NCBI GenBank assembly: GCA_028819545.1
Contig: JAPPLG010000028.1
Span: 116,987-180,986, forward strand
From: Bdellovibrionales bacterium
GTDB lineage: Bacteria > Bdellovibrionota > Bdellovibrionia > Bdellovibrionales > UBA1609
Reading direction: 5' to 3'
DNA length: 64,000 nucleotides
In this document: positions 17,196 through 25,831 of the stretch, in pieces
Position numbering within the stretch: position 1 is the stretch's first letter
How the letters are laid out: the number at the start of each line of letters is the position of its first letter
The notes under the pieces: model-generated
The model's database searches: none
Told to the model about the DNA's origin: nothing
The model's input: the letters and a program-made list of their open reading frames with translations, nothing else
Made by a program: the position numbers and the translations under genes

Positions 17196-17842
17196 GAGAA
17201 TATAAAATTTGGAATTGGTTTAGGCATTGTCCGGTTTGCCGTCAGTCTTTTCCTCCAATGGAATGGCTTTGTGCTCATTGTTTACAAAAGTTAAAGAAAA
17301 ATTATTTGGAGCCTCAAAACTTAATGCGTATGCAGTCTTCTTTTCGTCATCTTCGTTTAATAGATTGGACGCAGGAAAATGACTCATTTATTCGAGCTGT
17401 GTTGATGAGTTTGAAAGGGCCCAGACGTTCCTTATTTTTTCAGGTGTTGGCGCAAGAATTTTTTATGAGAGTTCAATACCTTCCATCTTTAAAAAGGGAC
17501 CATCCTTTGATTTTAATTCCATGTCCTTCAAGAGATTCTTTAAAAGATCATGGATTCTTTTGGGCGCAGGCTTTAGGTGAACAATTTGGTTTGTCTGTTT
17601 ATCAGGCTTTGAGTCCTTTGGGCTCTCATGTAAGTCAGAAAACAAAGAAACTCTCTTTAAGGGGGGATAGAAAATTTCTGCTAAAGGAGGATAAACAGAA
17701 TTTGAAAAATAAAAATCTGATATTTGTGGATGATGTTGTGACATCCGGAGCAACAGCCAAAGCGGCTTATCTGGCTTTTGGAAAACCTGAGTCTTTTATG
17801 GTTTGGAGTATTTTTTGGAGAAGGAATTTTAACCAATGCTAA
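17168..17842 (+). CDS. comF: ComF-family phosphoribosyltransferase-like protein
   Basis: A 224-residue ComF/GntX-type protein. A zinc-binding head CPVCRQ-n-CAHC lies at about residues 18-38; the C-terminal phosphoribosyltransferase-like domain has the PRPP-loop motif IFVDDVVTSGATAKAA (about 182-197) and IPCPS-type residues near 118. ComF proteins take part in DNA uptake or recycling of DNA; the reaction is not defined. Only a TTG start at 17168 precedes the first Cys pair, and it overlaps the uvrA end by 28 bases. The lolA start overlaps its stop by seven bases. Confidence 0.9.
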   Translation: MFERIFEPLREYKIWNWFRHCPVCRQSFPPMEWLCAHCLQKLKKNYLEPQNLMRMQSSFRHLRLIDWTQENDSFIRAVLMSLKGPRRSLFFQVLAQEFFMRVQYLPSLKRDHPLILIPCPSRDSLKDHGFFWAQALGEQFGLSVYQALSPLGSHVSQKTKKLSLRGDRKFLLKEDKQNLKNKNLIFVDDVVTSGATAKAAYLAFGKPESFMVWSIFWRRNFNQC

Positions 17843-18432
17843 AACTTCTTTTCTGTATTTGTTTACTCTTTCAAACTTTTGCATTTTCTCTTTCAAAAGA
17901 TTCGGAGAAGCCTAAAAGCAATAAAGATGTTCCTATTCATAAAATTTTATCTGATTATCAAAGAAGGGAGTCTGTCACAATGGAAGTGACAAAAACTCTC
18001 ACTCAGCCGGTCTTAAAAAGGGAGACTCAATCGCAGGGAACATTTTATTTTGCAAATCAGCTTTGGCGGTTTGAGGTGACCTCTCCTCACCCATCTGTCA
18101 TTTTTTATGATGGGAAGAGGGTCACTTATTTTGCAAATAATGTTTCGCATCACACTCCAAGCGGGCAAGAGATGATCTTATCGACCTTGTTGGATCCAGA
18201 GGCCTTCTATAAAAAATTTACTTATCAAGGGGTGCATCAAAAAGGGAGAACTCAGATTTATTCTTTCAGGGGAAACCCCCCAGCTCCTCAAAAACTCTCT
18301 ATTCAAGTGGAAAGGGATCGTATATTAAGCCTTCGTATTCACTGGGATTCGGACTTGGGAGAGGAGTTCTATCGTTTTCGTTCTATTCGATTTGATCAAA
18401 AACTTGATAAAAAATTATTTCAAGAACCTTAA
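17836..18432 (+). CDS. lolA: LolA-like outer-membrane lipoprotein carrier
   Basis: A 198-residue periplasmic protein with signal peptide MLKLLFCICLLFQTFAFS. The mature part follows the LolA plan: a leading helix with YQRRES, then a beta-rich half-barrel including GTFYFANQLWRFEVTSP, VIFYDGKRVTYF (the typical 'Y-D-G-x-x-x-W/Y-x-Y' strand) and a final RF-x3-RFDQKLDKKLF. LolA ferries lipoproteins from LolCDE to the outer membrane, which fits the many lipoproteins in this window. Last gene of the xseA-initiated operon; mreB follows after 42 bases. Confidence 0.88.
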   Translation: MLKLLFCICLLFQTFAFSLSKDSEKPKSNKDVPIHKILSDYQRRESVTMEVTKTLTQPVLKRETQSQGTFYFANQLWRFEVTSPHPSVIFYDGKRVTYFANNVSHHTPSGQEMILSTLLDPEAFYKKFTYQGVHQKGRTQIYSFRGNPPAPQKLSIQVERDRILSLRIHWDSDLGEEFYRFRSIRFDQKLDKKLFQEP

Positions 18433-18474
18433 TTCTAGTGATATGGTAGTTGAATAAGTGTATAAGAGAGGACT

Positions 18475-19560
18475 GTGGAAATCGTGGAAATGGACAATCA
18501 GACTTTAAAGCCAAAGAATAAAACTTTCTTTGAAAAGGTGTATGAGTATTTCACTCAGGATATGGCTATCGATTTGGGAACTGCCAACACTTTGGTTTAC
18601 ACCAAATCCAAAGGTATTATTCTTAATGAGCCTTCTGTGGTGGCTGTTCAGAAGAATGAGAATAATCAAAATCGTGTTTTGGCTGTTGGACAGGAGGCCA
18701 AACATATGTTGGGTCGTACTCCTGGCTCCATTGTCTCTGTTCGACCTATTAAAGATGGGGTTATTGCTGACTTTGAAATTACTCAAAAGATGCTTAAGTA
18801 CTTTATAGCCAAGTCGAATAAAAATACTCCGAAACTGATTCGTCCAAGTATTATTATTTGTGTGCCTTATGGCATTACTCAAGTGGAGAAGAAAGCTGTT
18901 AAAGAGTCAGCTCTTTCTGCTGGAGCCAGGGATGTGTATTTGATTGAAGAACCTATGGCCGCGGCTATAGGAGCAGGTCTGCCGATTACTGAACCTACAG
19001 GGAATATGATTGTGGATATCGGAGGGGGTACAACAGGTATTGCTGTTATTTCTTTGGGCGGCATTGTGGACTGTGAATCTATTAAAGTTGCCGGAGATAA
19101 GCTGGATGAAGCCATTATCTCTTATGTTCGAAAAAAGTTTAATTTGCTGATTGGAGAGCGGACAGCGGAAAATATTAAAATTGAATTAGGCACGGCTTAT
19201 CCTGATACAGCCAAGAGAACTATGGAAATTAAAGGAAGAGATTTAATTAAAGGAACTCCAAAGACCATTGAAATTACCAATCATCAGATTAATGAGGCTT
19301 TGACAGATTGTTTGAATGAAATTGTTAATGCTGTGGGAACAGCTCTTGAAAAAACTCCTCCGGAATTGGCGGCGGACATTGTGGACAGCGGCATTGTATT
19401 GACGGGAGGAGGAGCCAACCTGGGTAACTTGGATATACTTTTAAGAGAAAGAACAGGGCTTCCTATTACTATTGCTGAGAACCCTCTGTATTGTGTAGTG
19501 TTGGGTGCAGGCAAAGCTTTGGATCAAATTGATCTCTTGAAAAGACTTTCCATAAACTAA
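18475..19560 (+). CDS. mreB: rod-shape actin MreB
   Basis: A 361-residue bacterial actin that positions wall synthesis during elongation. Phosphate 1 motif DLGTANT (33-39), phosphate 2 IVDIGGGTTGIAVIS (about 178-192) and the adenosine motif VLTGGGANL (about 312-320) are intact; IEEPMAAAIGAGLPI is also diagnostic. An N-terminal lead of ~25 residues precedes the fold. The start is ambiguous: GTG 18475 lies close to AGAGAGGA, while GTG 18484 or ATG 18490 are also possible. It is not next to mreCD, which lie at 59418-60765 with mrdA and rodA. Confidence 0.97.
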   Translation: MEIVEMDNQTLKPKNKTFFEKVYEYFTQDMAIDLGTANTLVYTKSKGIILNEPSVVAVQKNENNQNRVLAVGQEAKHMLGRTPGSIVSVRPIKDGVIADFEITQKMLKYFIAKSNKNTPKLIRPSIIICVPYGITQVEKKAVKESALSAGARDVYLIEEPMAAAIGAGLPITEPTGNMIVDIGGGTTGIAVISLGGIVDCESIKVAGDKLDEAIISYVRKKFNLLIGERTAENIKIELGTAYPDTAKRTMEIKGRDLIKGTPKTIEITNHQINEALTDCLNEIVNAVGTALEKTPPELAADIVDSGIVLTGGGANLGNLDILLRERTGLPITIAENPLYCVVLGAGKALDQIDLLKRLSIN

Positions 19561-19575
19561 CTTTTTTAAATTTAT

Positions 19576-20292
19576 ATGAAAGCTTCATTAGATAAGTTGA
19601 TGGTTTCTATTGAGCAGGCTCAGCGCGGACTGTCTCATAAAATTGCTGTTTTTGATGCTGATGGGACTTTGTGGCCGGAAGATGTGGGTTTTGGTTTTTT
19701 TGAATACCAGGTTAAAAATAATTTATTGCCTTACAAAGATTTTTTTAAAAGTATTGATGAATGTTACAAAGAAAATAAAATAAAAACTTGTTCAATTATA
19801 CTTCAAAAAAACAAAGGTGTGCTGTTTGATCAGTATCTTTCCTGGTGTCAGAGTTTTTTTAAAACGGATCCGTTAACAATTTTTTCTTTTCAAAAAGAGT
19901 TGATCAAGTATTTAAAAAAATTGGATGTGACTGTTTATGTGGTATCAGCTTCCCCTCAGTGGGTGGTTCAGCAGGCTGTTAGACATTATGAATTGCCTGT
20001 TGATGTTGTCGTGGGGTTGAAGACAGTTGTAGATGATAAAAGAGTGATTACAGATCAGCTGGTGTATCCTTTGTCGATGGATTCTGGAAAGGTGACAGCT
20101 TTTTTAGAAAGATCTAAAAATATTTATCCCTTTTTTGCTTCTGGCAATACTGTTTCTGATTTGGATTTATTGGAGTCTTCCACACATATTAAATGTGTTG
20201 TGGCTAAAGCTCAAAAAGAAGAGAGGCAGTATGAATCAGAGCAAGTTCTTCTCTCTATAGCCCGCCAGAAAAATTGGTTTTATTTCTCATAA
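19576..20292 (+). CDS. HAD-superfamily (IB, phosphoserine-phosphatase-like) hydrolase
   Basis: A 238-residue HAD hydrolase. Motif I is FDADGTLW (about 26-33), giving the nucleophile and acid Asp; motif II is VYVVSASPQW (Ser near 121); motif III Lys lies in MDSGKVTAF; motif IV is ASGNTVSDLDLL. The helical cap between motifs I and II fits subfamily IB (phosphoserine phosphatase and relatives). Substrate unknown. It follows mreB by 15 bases on the same strand, and its downstream side enters a repeat cluster. Confidence 0.88.
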   Translation: MKASLDKLMVSIEQAQRGLSHKIAVFDADGTLWPEDVGFGFFEYQVKNNLLPYKDFFKSIDECYKENKIKTCSIILQKNKGVLFDQYLSWCQSFFKTDPLTIFSFQKELIKYLKKLDVTVYVVSASPQWVVQQAVRHYELPVDVVVGLKTVVDDKRVITDQLVYPLSMDSGKVTAFLERSKNIYPFFASGNTVSDLDLLESSTHIKCVVAKAQKEERQYESEQVLLSIARQKNWFYFS

Positions 20293-20315
20293 ATAGATCC
20301 TTCACGCTTGTACAC

Positions 20316-20446
20316 CCGTCATCTCTGTAAAAAAACGTCATCCCAGTGAAAGAACGTCATTCCTGTATGTAAAAGTCATTCCGGACTTGATCCGGAATCC
20401 AGTCGTACCCTGCAAGCCTCACCACCTTACCCCCGCGAAGGGGGGC
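20316..20446. repeat. palindromic repeat cluster
   Basis: Contains degenerate CGTCATCCC and CGTCATTCC half-units (20336-20370), one complete GTCATTCCGGACTTGATCCG-GAATCCAG unit at 20375-20402, and a CCCCCGCGAAGGGGGGCAT unit at about 20429-20448 that abuts the Sel1 fragment. Non-coding. Confidence 0.85.
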
Positions 20447-20563
20447 ATGTATGAGATGGGAGAGGGGATAAAGGATCTTGAGAAAGCTGTGTATTGGTAT
20501 CAGCAATCAGCGGGTCAGGGACATGATCAAGCCCAATCTCAACTAAATCGTCTATTAAATTAA
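20447..20563 (+). pseudogene. 3' fragment of a Sel1-repeat gene
   Basis: In frame from ATG 20447, 38 codons read as the last Sel1 unit of a protein like those at 21392 and 23159: GEGIKDLEKAVYWYQQSAGQ, then GHDQAQSQLNRLLN and a stop. The N-terminal remainder is missing and the fragment is joined directly to a palindromic repeat, which suggests the repeat cluster marks a deletion junction. No ribosome site or signal peptide. Confidence 0.75.
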
Positions 20564-20572
20564 TAACTATTG

Positions 20573-21190
20573 TTATGAAACTTTTTCCGGTTCCTGGTAG
20601 AAGAGTTGGTTAATTATTTGAATTCTATGTTCTGCTTTTTCCTTGACTGTCATTTGTTCTAGATTTGGGGCATTAAAAAAATTAGAGATGCTTAATGATC
20701 CTGTTATTTTATACTGCAGTAGAAAATATAGTATAGAATCAAAGTGTTGTTTTACAACAGGTGAAGGGAAGCTGGGATATATTATATTTATATTAGGTTC
20801 TCCTCTGAAGATGGATTTATATAGAGCTTGTAATATTCTATATTTTAATTTTTGGTCTATATAACTCAATTGATCAACAATCCATTCAAGAATTATATCA
20901 TACTGCTCAGTCAATTCGCTTCCAGTAAATCCAATCGGAGGAAGTGTGTCTATGAAATCTTCTTTCTCTGCTGTTCTGAAGTCAAACCCAGCGTTATAAC
21001 GTAAAGTGGTTTTAATCAGCTGTAATTTCACATCTAAAGGGAAATTTGCAACGGGGGCCGCGACACTGTCGTTATTTGTAATCAACCTTAGAGGAGTAAA
21101 ATGAGGAGAGCAGTTATCGTCATCAGTTGCTAACACAGTGTAAGGAAAACAAAAGCAATAAGTAAAAAAAATGATTATATAAATTTTCAT
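20573..21190 (-). CDS. exported protein of unknown function
   Basis: About 205 residues from ATG 21190 (preceded by a weak GAG site); a longer GTG start at 21217 would put nine residues before the signal peptide and is less likely. Signal peptide MKIYIIIFFTYCFCFPYTVLA. The mature part is helical with no recognised domain. Codons at 21050-21067 (SVAAPV) are encoded by an 18-bp GC-rich sequence identical to the IS3-remnant end at 2137-2154, so part of the frame may be insertion-derived. Its 3' end abuts the Sel1 fragment. Confidence 0.65.
   Translation of the reverse strand: MKIYIIIFFTYCFCFPYTVLATDDDNCSPHFTPLRLITNNDSVAAPVANFPLDVKLQLIKTTLRYNAGFDFRTAEKEDFIDTLPPIGFTGSELTEQYDIILEWIVDQLSYIDQKLKYRILQALYKSIFRGEPNINIIYPSFPSPVVKQHFDSILYFLLQYKITGSLSISNFFNAPNLEQMTVKEKAEHRIQIINQLFYQEPEKVS
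21050..21067. mobile_element. solitary IS end (18 bp) inside a gene
   Basis: AACGGGGGCCGCGACACT is the exact reverse complement of the sequence beside the IS3 transposase remnant at 2137-2154. Such a GC-rich 18-mer is unlikely to recur by chance in this AT-rich sequence. It looks like the scar left by insertion and loss of the element. Confidence 0.55.
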
Positions 21191-21391
21191 ATTTATCTCA
21201 AGTTGAAACAAGTGCACTTTAATATAAAATAACTTATTCGTCGATCCCCTTTAAAGAGTTTTATTTTTTATGTAAAATTTACACATACTGTGAGGAATTG
21301 GGCTGTTTATTACCATAATTAAAATAAATAAATAGGTGTAAAAATTAAATCATTTCCAGTATGATCAATTTTATATTTCAGGTGTTCAAAT

Positions 21392-23026
21392 ATGGAAAAT
21401 ATGTGGGTTTTTGAAGATAAATTTAAAACTGCAAAAATATTTATAACAAATGTGTTTTGTGTTTTTTTATTATTTTTTTCGGTTGCTGTTTATAGTCAGC
21501 CCAGTGTTACAGAGGCTTCTTCAAATCATACACAACCGCAAGCAAGTTTGTCCGTATCGAATGAGGATAAGAAAATACCTCACATAAAAAATACAAACAT
21601 TCATGAGCATGTTAAGAGTTCTGTATGGAAAATGAATGTTATAGATAGAGCAAATGTGAGAAAAGGGGTGGGGTCAGGGTTTTTTATATCTCCTAATTTA
21701 TTTGTTACTAATTTTCATGTTTTGGGAGCTATTAAACATGACAATTTAGATCATATCAATTTGTCAAAAGATGACAATGACAAAACTCTCAGCATCAAAA
21801 GGATCGTATCTTTATCTGCTGTGTATGATTTAGCTCTCTTTGAAGTAGAGTCGGAGGTTGATTCTTTTTTGCAAATTAGAGAACATTCGCTTGATGAAAC
21901 TGAAAATATTTTTGTTACCGGTTATCGACAAAGAAGCCTTCATACAATGAAAGCAACAGACAACCATATTTTTTATGATGAAAATATATATAATTTTAGT
22001 GTTAATTATTATGATGGTCTTTCTGGGTTCAGTGGAGGTCCTGTTGTTGATGAGCAAGGTCAGGTTGTAGGTATTGTATTTGCTGGTTTGGATAACTATA
22101 TTTTCTCAATAAACTTAATGCAGTTACAGACTTTTATTAAAGAAGGTGTAGTGTTGAATTGTATAGATTTTGTATGTATAGAACAAGAAATAGAACGTCT
22201 TGAAGTAAAGGCAAAACAAGGAGTTTCCTCTGCACAATTTAGTCTTGCAATGGTATATAAAGCAGGAGTAGGGGGGATAGAGGAAAATCTGGAACAGGCC
22301 TTTTATTGGTATAAACAATCTGCCAAACAAGGGCATACTCAAGCTCAATACAATTTAGCCAGTATGTATCGGGACGGAATAGGTGTGGATCAGGATCTTA
22401 AAAAAGCTTTTGATTTGTATCATCAAATTGCGAATCAAGGGTACATTCATGCTCAATTTAATTTATCTATTATGTATAGAGCAGGAAAGGGAGTGGAACC
22501 AGATGTTGAACAAGCTTTCTATTGGTATGAGCAGGCCGCTGAACAAGGGCATGCTTATGCTCAATTCTTATTAGCTAATGCATATGAATTTGGAGAAGGA
22601 GTGGAGCGAGATCTTGAAACAGCTTTTTACTGGTATGAACAATCTGCTAAACAAGGGTATGCGGATGCTCAGTTTCATTTAGCTGTCATTTACGGAACTG
22701 GTGAATTGGTAAAAGAAAATTTGGAACAGGCACTGTATTGGTATGAGCAGGCGGCAGAGCAAGGACATGATCAAGCTCAATTTATAATTGCTTTTATGTA
22801 CGAATCTGGAATAGGGGTAGAAGCAAATTTAGAGCGGGCTTTTTACTGGTATAATCAATCTGCCGAACACGGATATATGGAGGCTCAATTTCATTTAGCC
22901 ATAATGTATGAATCAGGAATAGGAGTGAAAGCAAATTCTGAGCAGGCACTCTATTGGTATAAACAGGCCGCTGAACAAGGACATACTCAGGCTCAATTGG
23001 CATTAGATCGTCTCTTGACGTCGTAA
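21392..23026 (+). CDS. exported trypsin-like protease fused to Sel1 repeats
   Basis: A 544-residue protein. A signal or membrane anchor lies at about 14-35. Residues 75-245 form a trypsin-like (S1C) domain with an apparent complete triad: His 109 in TNFHVL, Asp 146 in YDLALFE, Ser 214 in SGFSGGPVV. From about 262 to the end run seven full and one partial Sel1 repeats of 36 residues (pattern A-x-QGH-x-x-AQF-x-LA-x-MY-x-x-G-x-GV-x-x-x-x-x-QA-x-YWY). Sel1 arrays bind protein partners, so a substrate- or complex-directed periplasmic/secreted protease is inferred. It heads the Sel1 cluster; the next gene has the same repeats without the protease. Confidence 0.9.
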   Translation: MENMWVFEDKFKTAKIFITNVFCVFLLFFSVAVYSQPSVTEASSNHTQPQASLSVSNEDKKIPHIKNTNIHEHVKSSVWKMNVIDRANVRKGVGSGFFISPNLFVTNFHVLGAIKHDNLDHINLSKDDNDKTLSIKRIVSLSAVYDLALFEVESEVDSFLQIREHSLDETENIFVTGYRQRSLHTMKATDNHIFYDENIYNFSVNYYDGLSGFSGGPVVDEQGQVVGIVFAGLDNYIFSINLMQLQTFIKEGVVLNCIDFVCIEQEIERLEVKAKQGVSSAQFSLAMVYKAGVGGIEENLEQAFYWYKQSAKQGHTQAQYNLASMYRDGIGVDQDLKKAFDLYHQIANQGYIHAQFNLSIMYRAGKGVEPDVEQAFYWYEQAAEQGHAYAQFLLANAYEFGEGVERDLETAFYWYEQSAKQGYADAQFHLAVIYGTGELVKENLEQALYWYEQAAEQGHDQAQFIIAFMYESGIGVEANLERAFYWYNQSAEHGYMEAQFHLAIMYESGIGVKANSEQALYWYKQAAEQGHTQAQLALDRLLTS

Positions 23027-23158
23027 CAGTATTCCACTGCTAATGTACTCTAAATATTTGTTTTTCATGTAAAGTTTACACTCTATCTTTATTATATGGA
23101 CTGCATCATGTAATATTCAAACAAATTGATTAAGATCACAGCAAAGGTTTTTTAAAAA

Positions 23159-24475
23159 TTGAAAAGTGTAAATATTTTTAAGACAAATTTTCAAACTGTC
23201 AAAACTTCAATAAGACATATCTGTTTTATTTTCTTAATACTTGTGCCTGTAATTTCCTACGCTGTTTTGAACTCTACCAGTACAAGTGATAGAGCTGTAA
23301 TGGCTTTACCTTCGTCAAGTTTAGCAGGTGACTCTGTTCAGCCTTCGGAATTTTTGAAAGATGATCTTATAACTTGTCCGGGTATGTTTTGCGTTGATGG
23401 GGGTATGGCAAATATAAACAGTATAGAAGGTATTAAACCTTTAGCAGAAATAGGGTTTCCTGGTGCTCAATTTGTACTGGCGAATATGTATTATGTTGGA
23501 GAGGGAGTGGATCAGGATTTTGAACAAGCACTTTACTGGTATGAACAATCTGCTAAGCAAGGGGATATTAGGTCTCAAGTGGTTCTTGCGAATATGTATT
23601 ATGTTGGAGAGGGAGTGGAAGAAAATTTTAAAAAGGCACTTTACTGGTATGAAAAAGCGGCTGTGGCGGGGCATGCTGAAAGTCAGTTTAACTTAGCTGG
23701 TTTGTATTTTTTGGGAAATGGAACAGATCAGGATTTTGAACAAGCACTTTACTGGTATGAACAAGCGGCTTTGCAGGACAATTCTATGGGTCAAAACAAT
23801 CTAGCCAATATGTATCAGCACGGAGTAGGAGTGGAGCAAGATTTTGAGCAGGCTGTTCACTGGTATAGGAAATCAGCTCTACAAGGTTATCCTCAGGCCC
23901 AATTTAGTTTAGCTGGTATGTATGATGAGGGCACGGGAGTGGATCAGGATTTTGAACAAGCTCTCTATTGGTATAAACAAGCCGCTGAACAAGGACATAT
24001 GGAAGCTCAATACAAGGCAGCTGCTATGTATGGTCAGGGAAAAGAAGTGGAACAAGATTTTGAACAGGCTTTTTACTGGAATAAGAAGTCTGCCGAACAA
24101 GGATTTGCACAAGCTCAATTTAGTCTAGCTGGTCTGTATGCTCAAGGGAAAGGTGTAGAGCAAAATCTTGAGCAGGTTTTCTATTGGGTTCAACTGTCAG
24201 CTCGTCAGGGATTTGCTCTAGCTCAACATCAATTAGCTGTTATGTATTACAAAGGAGATGGAGTGGAACGAGATTTTAAAAAGGCTTTCTTGTTGTTTCA
24301 ACAAGCGGCTAAAAAAGGTTACCATAATTCTCAATTTCATTTAGCTAGTATGTATGCTCAAGGAATTGGAGTGAGTCGAGATCTTTCCTATGCTATTTAC
24401 TGGTATCAGCAAGCGGCAGAACGTGGACATGTTCGCTCCCAACTTGAACTGAATCGCCTTTTGTATCATCGGTAA
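23159..24475 (+). CDS. exported Sel1-repeat protein
   Basis: A 438-residue protein starting at TTG 23159, the only start that keeps the signal peptide (hydrophobic IRHICFIFLILVPVISYA, about 19-37); AAAGG lies ~12 bases upstream. After a short linker, nine full and one partial Sel1 units of 36 residues occupy about 95-438. Units share long stretches with those of the gene at 21392 and with the fragment at 20447, pointing to local duplication. Role probably protein binding in the envelope or outside the cell. Converges on mutY with a 10-bp gap. Confidence 0.88.
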   Translation: MKSVNIFKTNFQTVKTSIRHICFIFLILVPVISYAVLNSTSTSDRAVMALPSSSLAGDSVQPSEFLKDDLITCPGMFCVDGGMANINSIEGIKPLAEIGFPGAQFVLANMYYVGEGVDQDFEQALYWYEQSAKQGDIRSQVVLANMYYVGEGVEENFKKALYWYEKAAVAGHAESQFNLAGLYFLGNGTDQDFEQALYWYEQAALQDNSMGQNNLANMYQHGVGVEQDFEQAVHWYRKSALQGYPQAQFSLAGMYDEGTGVDQDFEQALYWYKQAAEQGHMEAQYKAAAMYGQGKEVEQDFEQAFYWNKKSAEQGFAQAQFSLAGLYAQGKGVEQNLEQVFYWVQLSARQGFALAQHQLAVMYYKGDGVERDFKKAFLLFQQAAKKGYHNSQFHLASMYAQGIGVSRDLSYAIYWYQQAAERGHVRSQLELNRLLYHR

Positions 24476-24485
24476 CAATTTTTTT

Positions 24486-25442
24486 TTACTGATTTATTCT
24501 TTTTAAAACTTTTTGTAAAAGAGAAGAGGGGTTAACTTTTTGAATCTCGTTAACGGCATACCACTTTGAAGGAACCTTTGAGCTTTGTTTTTCACTTAAG
24601 CAAATAAAAATATCATGATGAGTAATAGAGTGTTTGAGAGCATATTTTTGAGGGGGGGTTTTCTTTTTGTGGATAGAGCCCGGGAAAAGCCATGAGTTTT
24701 TCAAAAAAGGGCAGGAATGTTTTTGAGTTAAAAGAACTTTATTATTTTTAAACATCACCTGTGGCTTCCAAATCCAGATTTCTTTATTTTTTCGAGGTCT
24801 TTTGAGGGGCAGGGTATGGATTTTATTTAATTTATTAGCCTGGCAGGTTTTACTTATAGGGCATTGATTGCATGAAGGAGACTTGGGTGTGCAGATAGTG
24901 GCTCCAAGCTCCATAAGAGCCTGGTTCATATCTCCTATAGGAAGATTCTTACTCCAGCTTTGAGCAATTTGTTCAAGTTTTTTTGTATTTTTCCACCAAA
25001 GAATTTTTAAATTTTCATGACGGCAAAGAACACGAATCACATTTCCGTCAACGACACTGACAAACTCACCAAAGGCAATGGAGCTGACAGCTTTGGATGT
25101 GTAAGGTCCAAACCCAGGGTATTTTTTTAATTGATCTGCTGTTTTTGGTATTCTTTTTTCTTTAAAAAACATTTGAGCGGATTTATGCAGATTTTTCACT
25201 CTGGAGTAATAACCCAAACCGGCCCAATAAGGCAGTACCTCCTCCAGAGGGCTTTTTGCCAGAGATTTTAAATCAGGAAATTTTTTAATAAATTTTTTGT
25301 AATAAGGGATCACAGCCTGCACTGTAGTTTGTTGAAGCATCACTTCTGAGACCCACACATGGTAAGGATTGGTGTTTTTTCTCCAAGGAAGATCCCTTTT
25401 ATTTTTTTGATACCAATTGAAAATTTTTTGGCCTGTTTTCAT
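24486..25442 (-). CDS. mutY: A/G-specific adenine DNA glycosylase
   Basis: Start ATG 25442 is preceded by a clear GAGGAG site and gives 318 residues; an in-frame extension upstream lacks one. MutY removes adenine mispaired with 8-oxoguanine. The helix-hairpin-helix is YPGFGPYTSKAVSS with the catalytic Asp in SVVDGNVIRVL; the catalytic Glu is in WVSEVMLQQT. The 4Fe-4S loop is C-x6-C-x2-C-x5-C (CTPKSPSCNQCPISKTC). The NUDIX-like C-terminal domain is short and divergent. Confidence 0.96.
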   Translation of the reverse strand: MKTGQKIFNWYQKNKRDLPWRKNTNPYHVWVSEVMLQQTTVQAVIPYYKKFIKKFPDLKSLAKSPLEEVLPYWAGLGYYSRVKNLHKSAQMFFKEKRIPKTADQLKKYPGFGPYTSKAVSSIAFGEFVSVVDGNVIRVLCRHENLKILWWKNTKKLEQIAQSWSKNLPIGDMNQALMELGATICTPKSPSCNQCPISKTCQANKLNKIHTLPLKRPRKNKEIWIWKPQVMFKNNKVLLTQKHSCPFLKNSWLFPGSIHKKKTPPQKYALKHSITHHDIFICLSEKQSSKVPSKWYAVNEIQKVNPSSLLQKVLKRINQ

Positions 25443-25831
25443 CTCCTCATAAAATTTACATAATTCACAGAGTGAAACAACATATTTCTCTTTACAGACG
25501 CTGTGCTGTCCTCCAATGTACAAGTGTATAGTACAGTGACTTATGCTGGAGTCTCTTATTGTGCCTGATGAGGGTCTTTTTCATCTCCTTATTATTATGA
25601 TCTTTTTTTTGTTTGAGCATGAGATGGACTGAGAAAGAAGAATATCAAAATAAGACAGTATTTCATTGCTTCATTACATGTAGAATAGAAAAATAAAGTC
25701 CACCTGACACAGGTCCAGAAAGATTTGAAGTCAGTGAATTTTCATTTTTTTGTTTTCTTTGAGTTTTTGTTTGAAATTTGAAGTTTTTTTCTGCTTGCAG
25801 TTTTTTGGTTTTTATTATTCAGTGTATTTAG
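25443..25831. other. 389-bp intergenic region, nothing recognised
   Basis: The divergent gap between mutY and the vWA gene is AT-rich with long T runs. I saw no tRNA, terminator hairpin, repeat of the dispersed families or convincing frame. It presumably holds the two divergent promoters. Confidence 0.5.
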
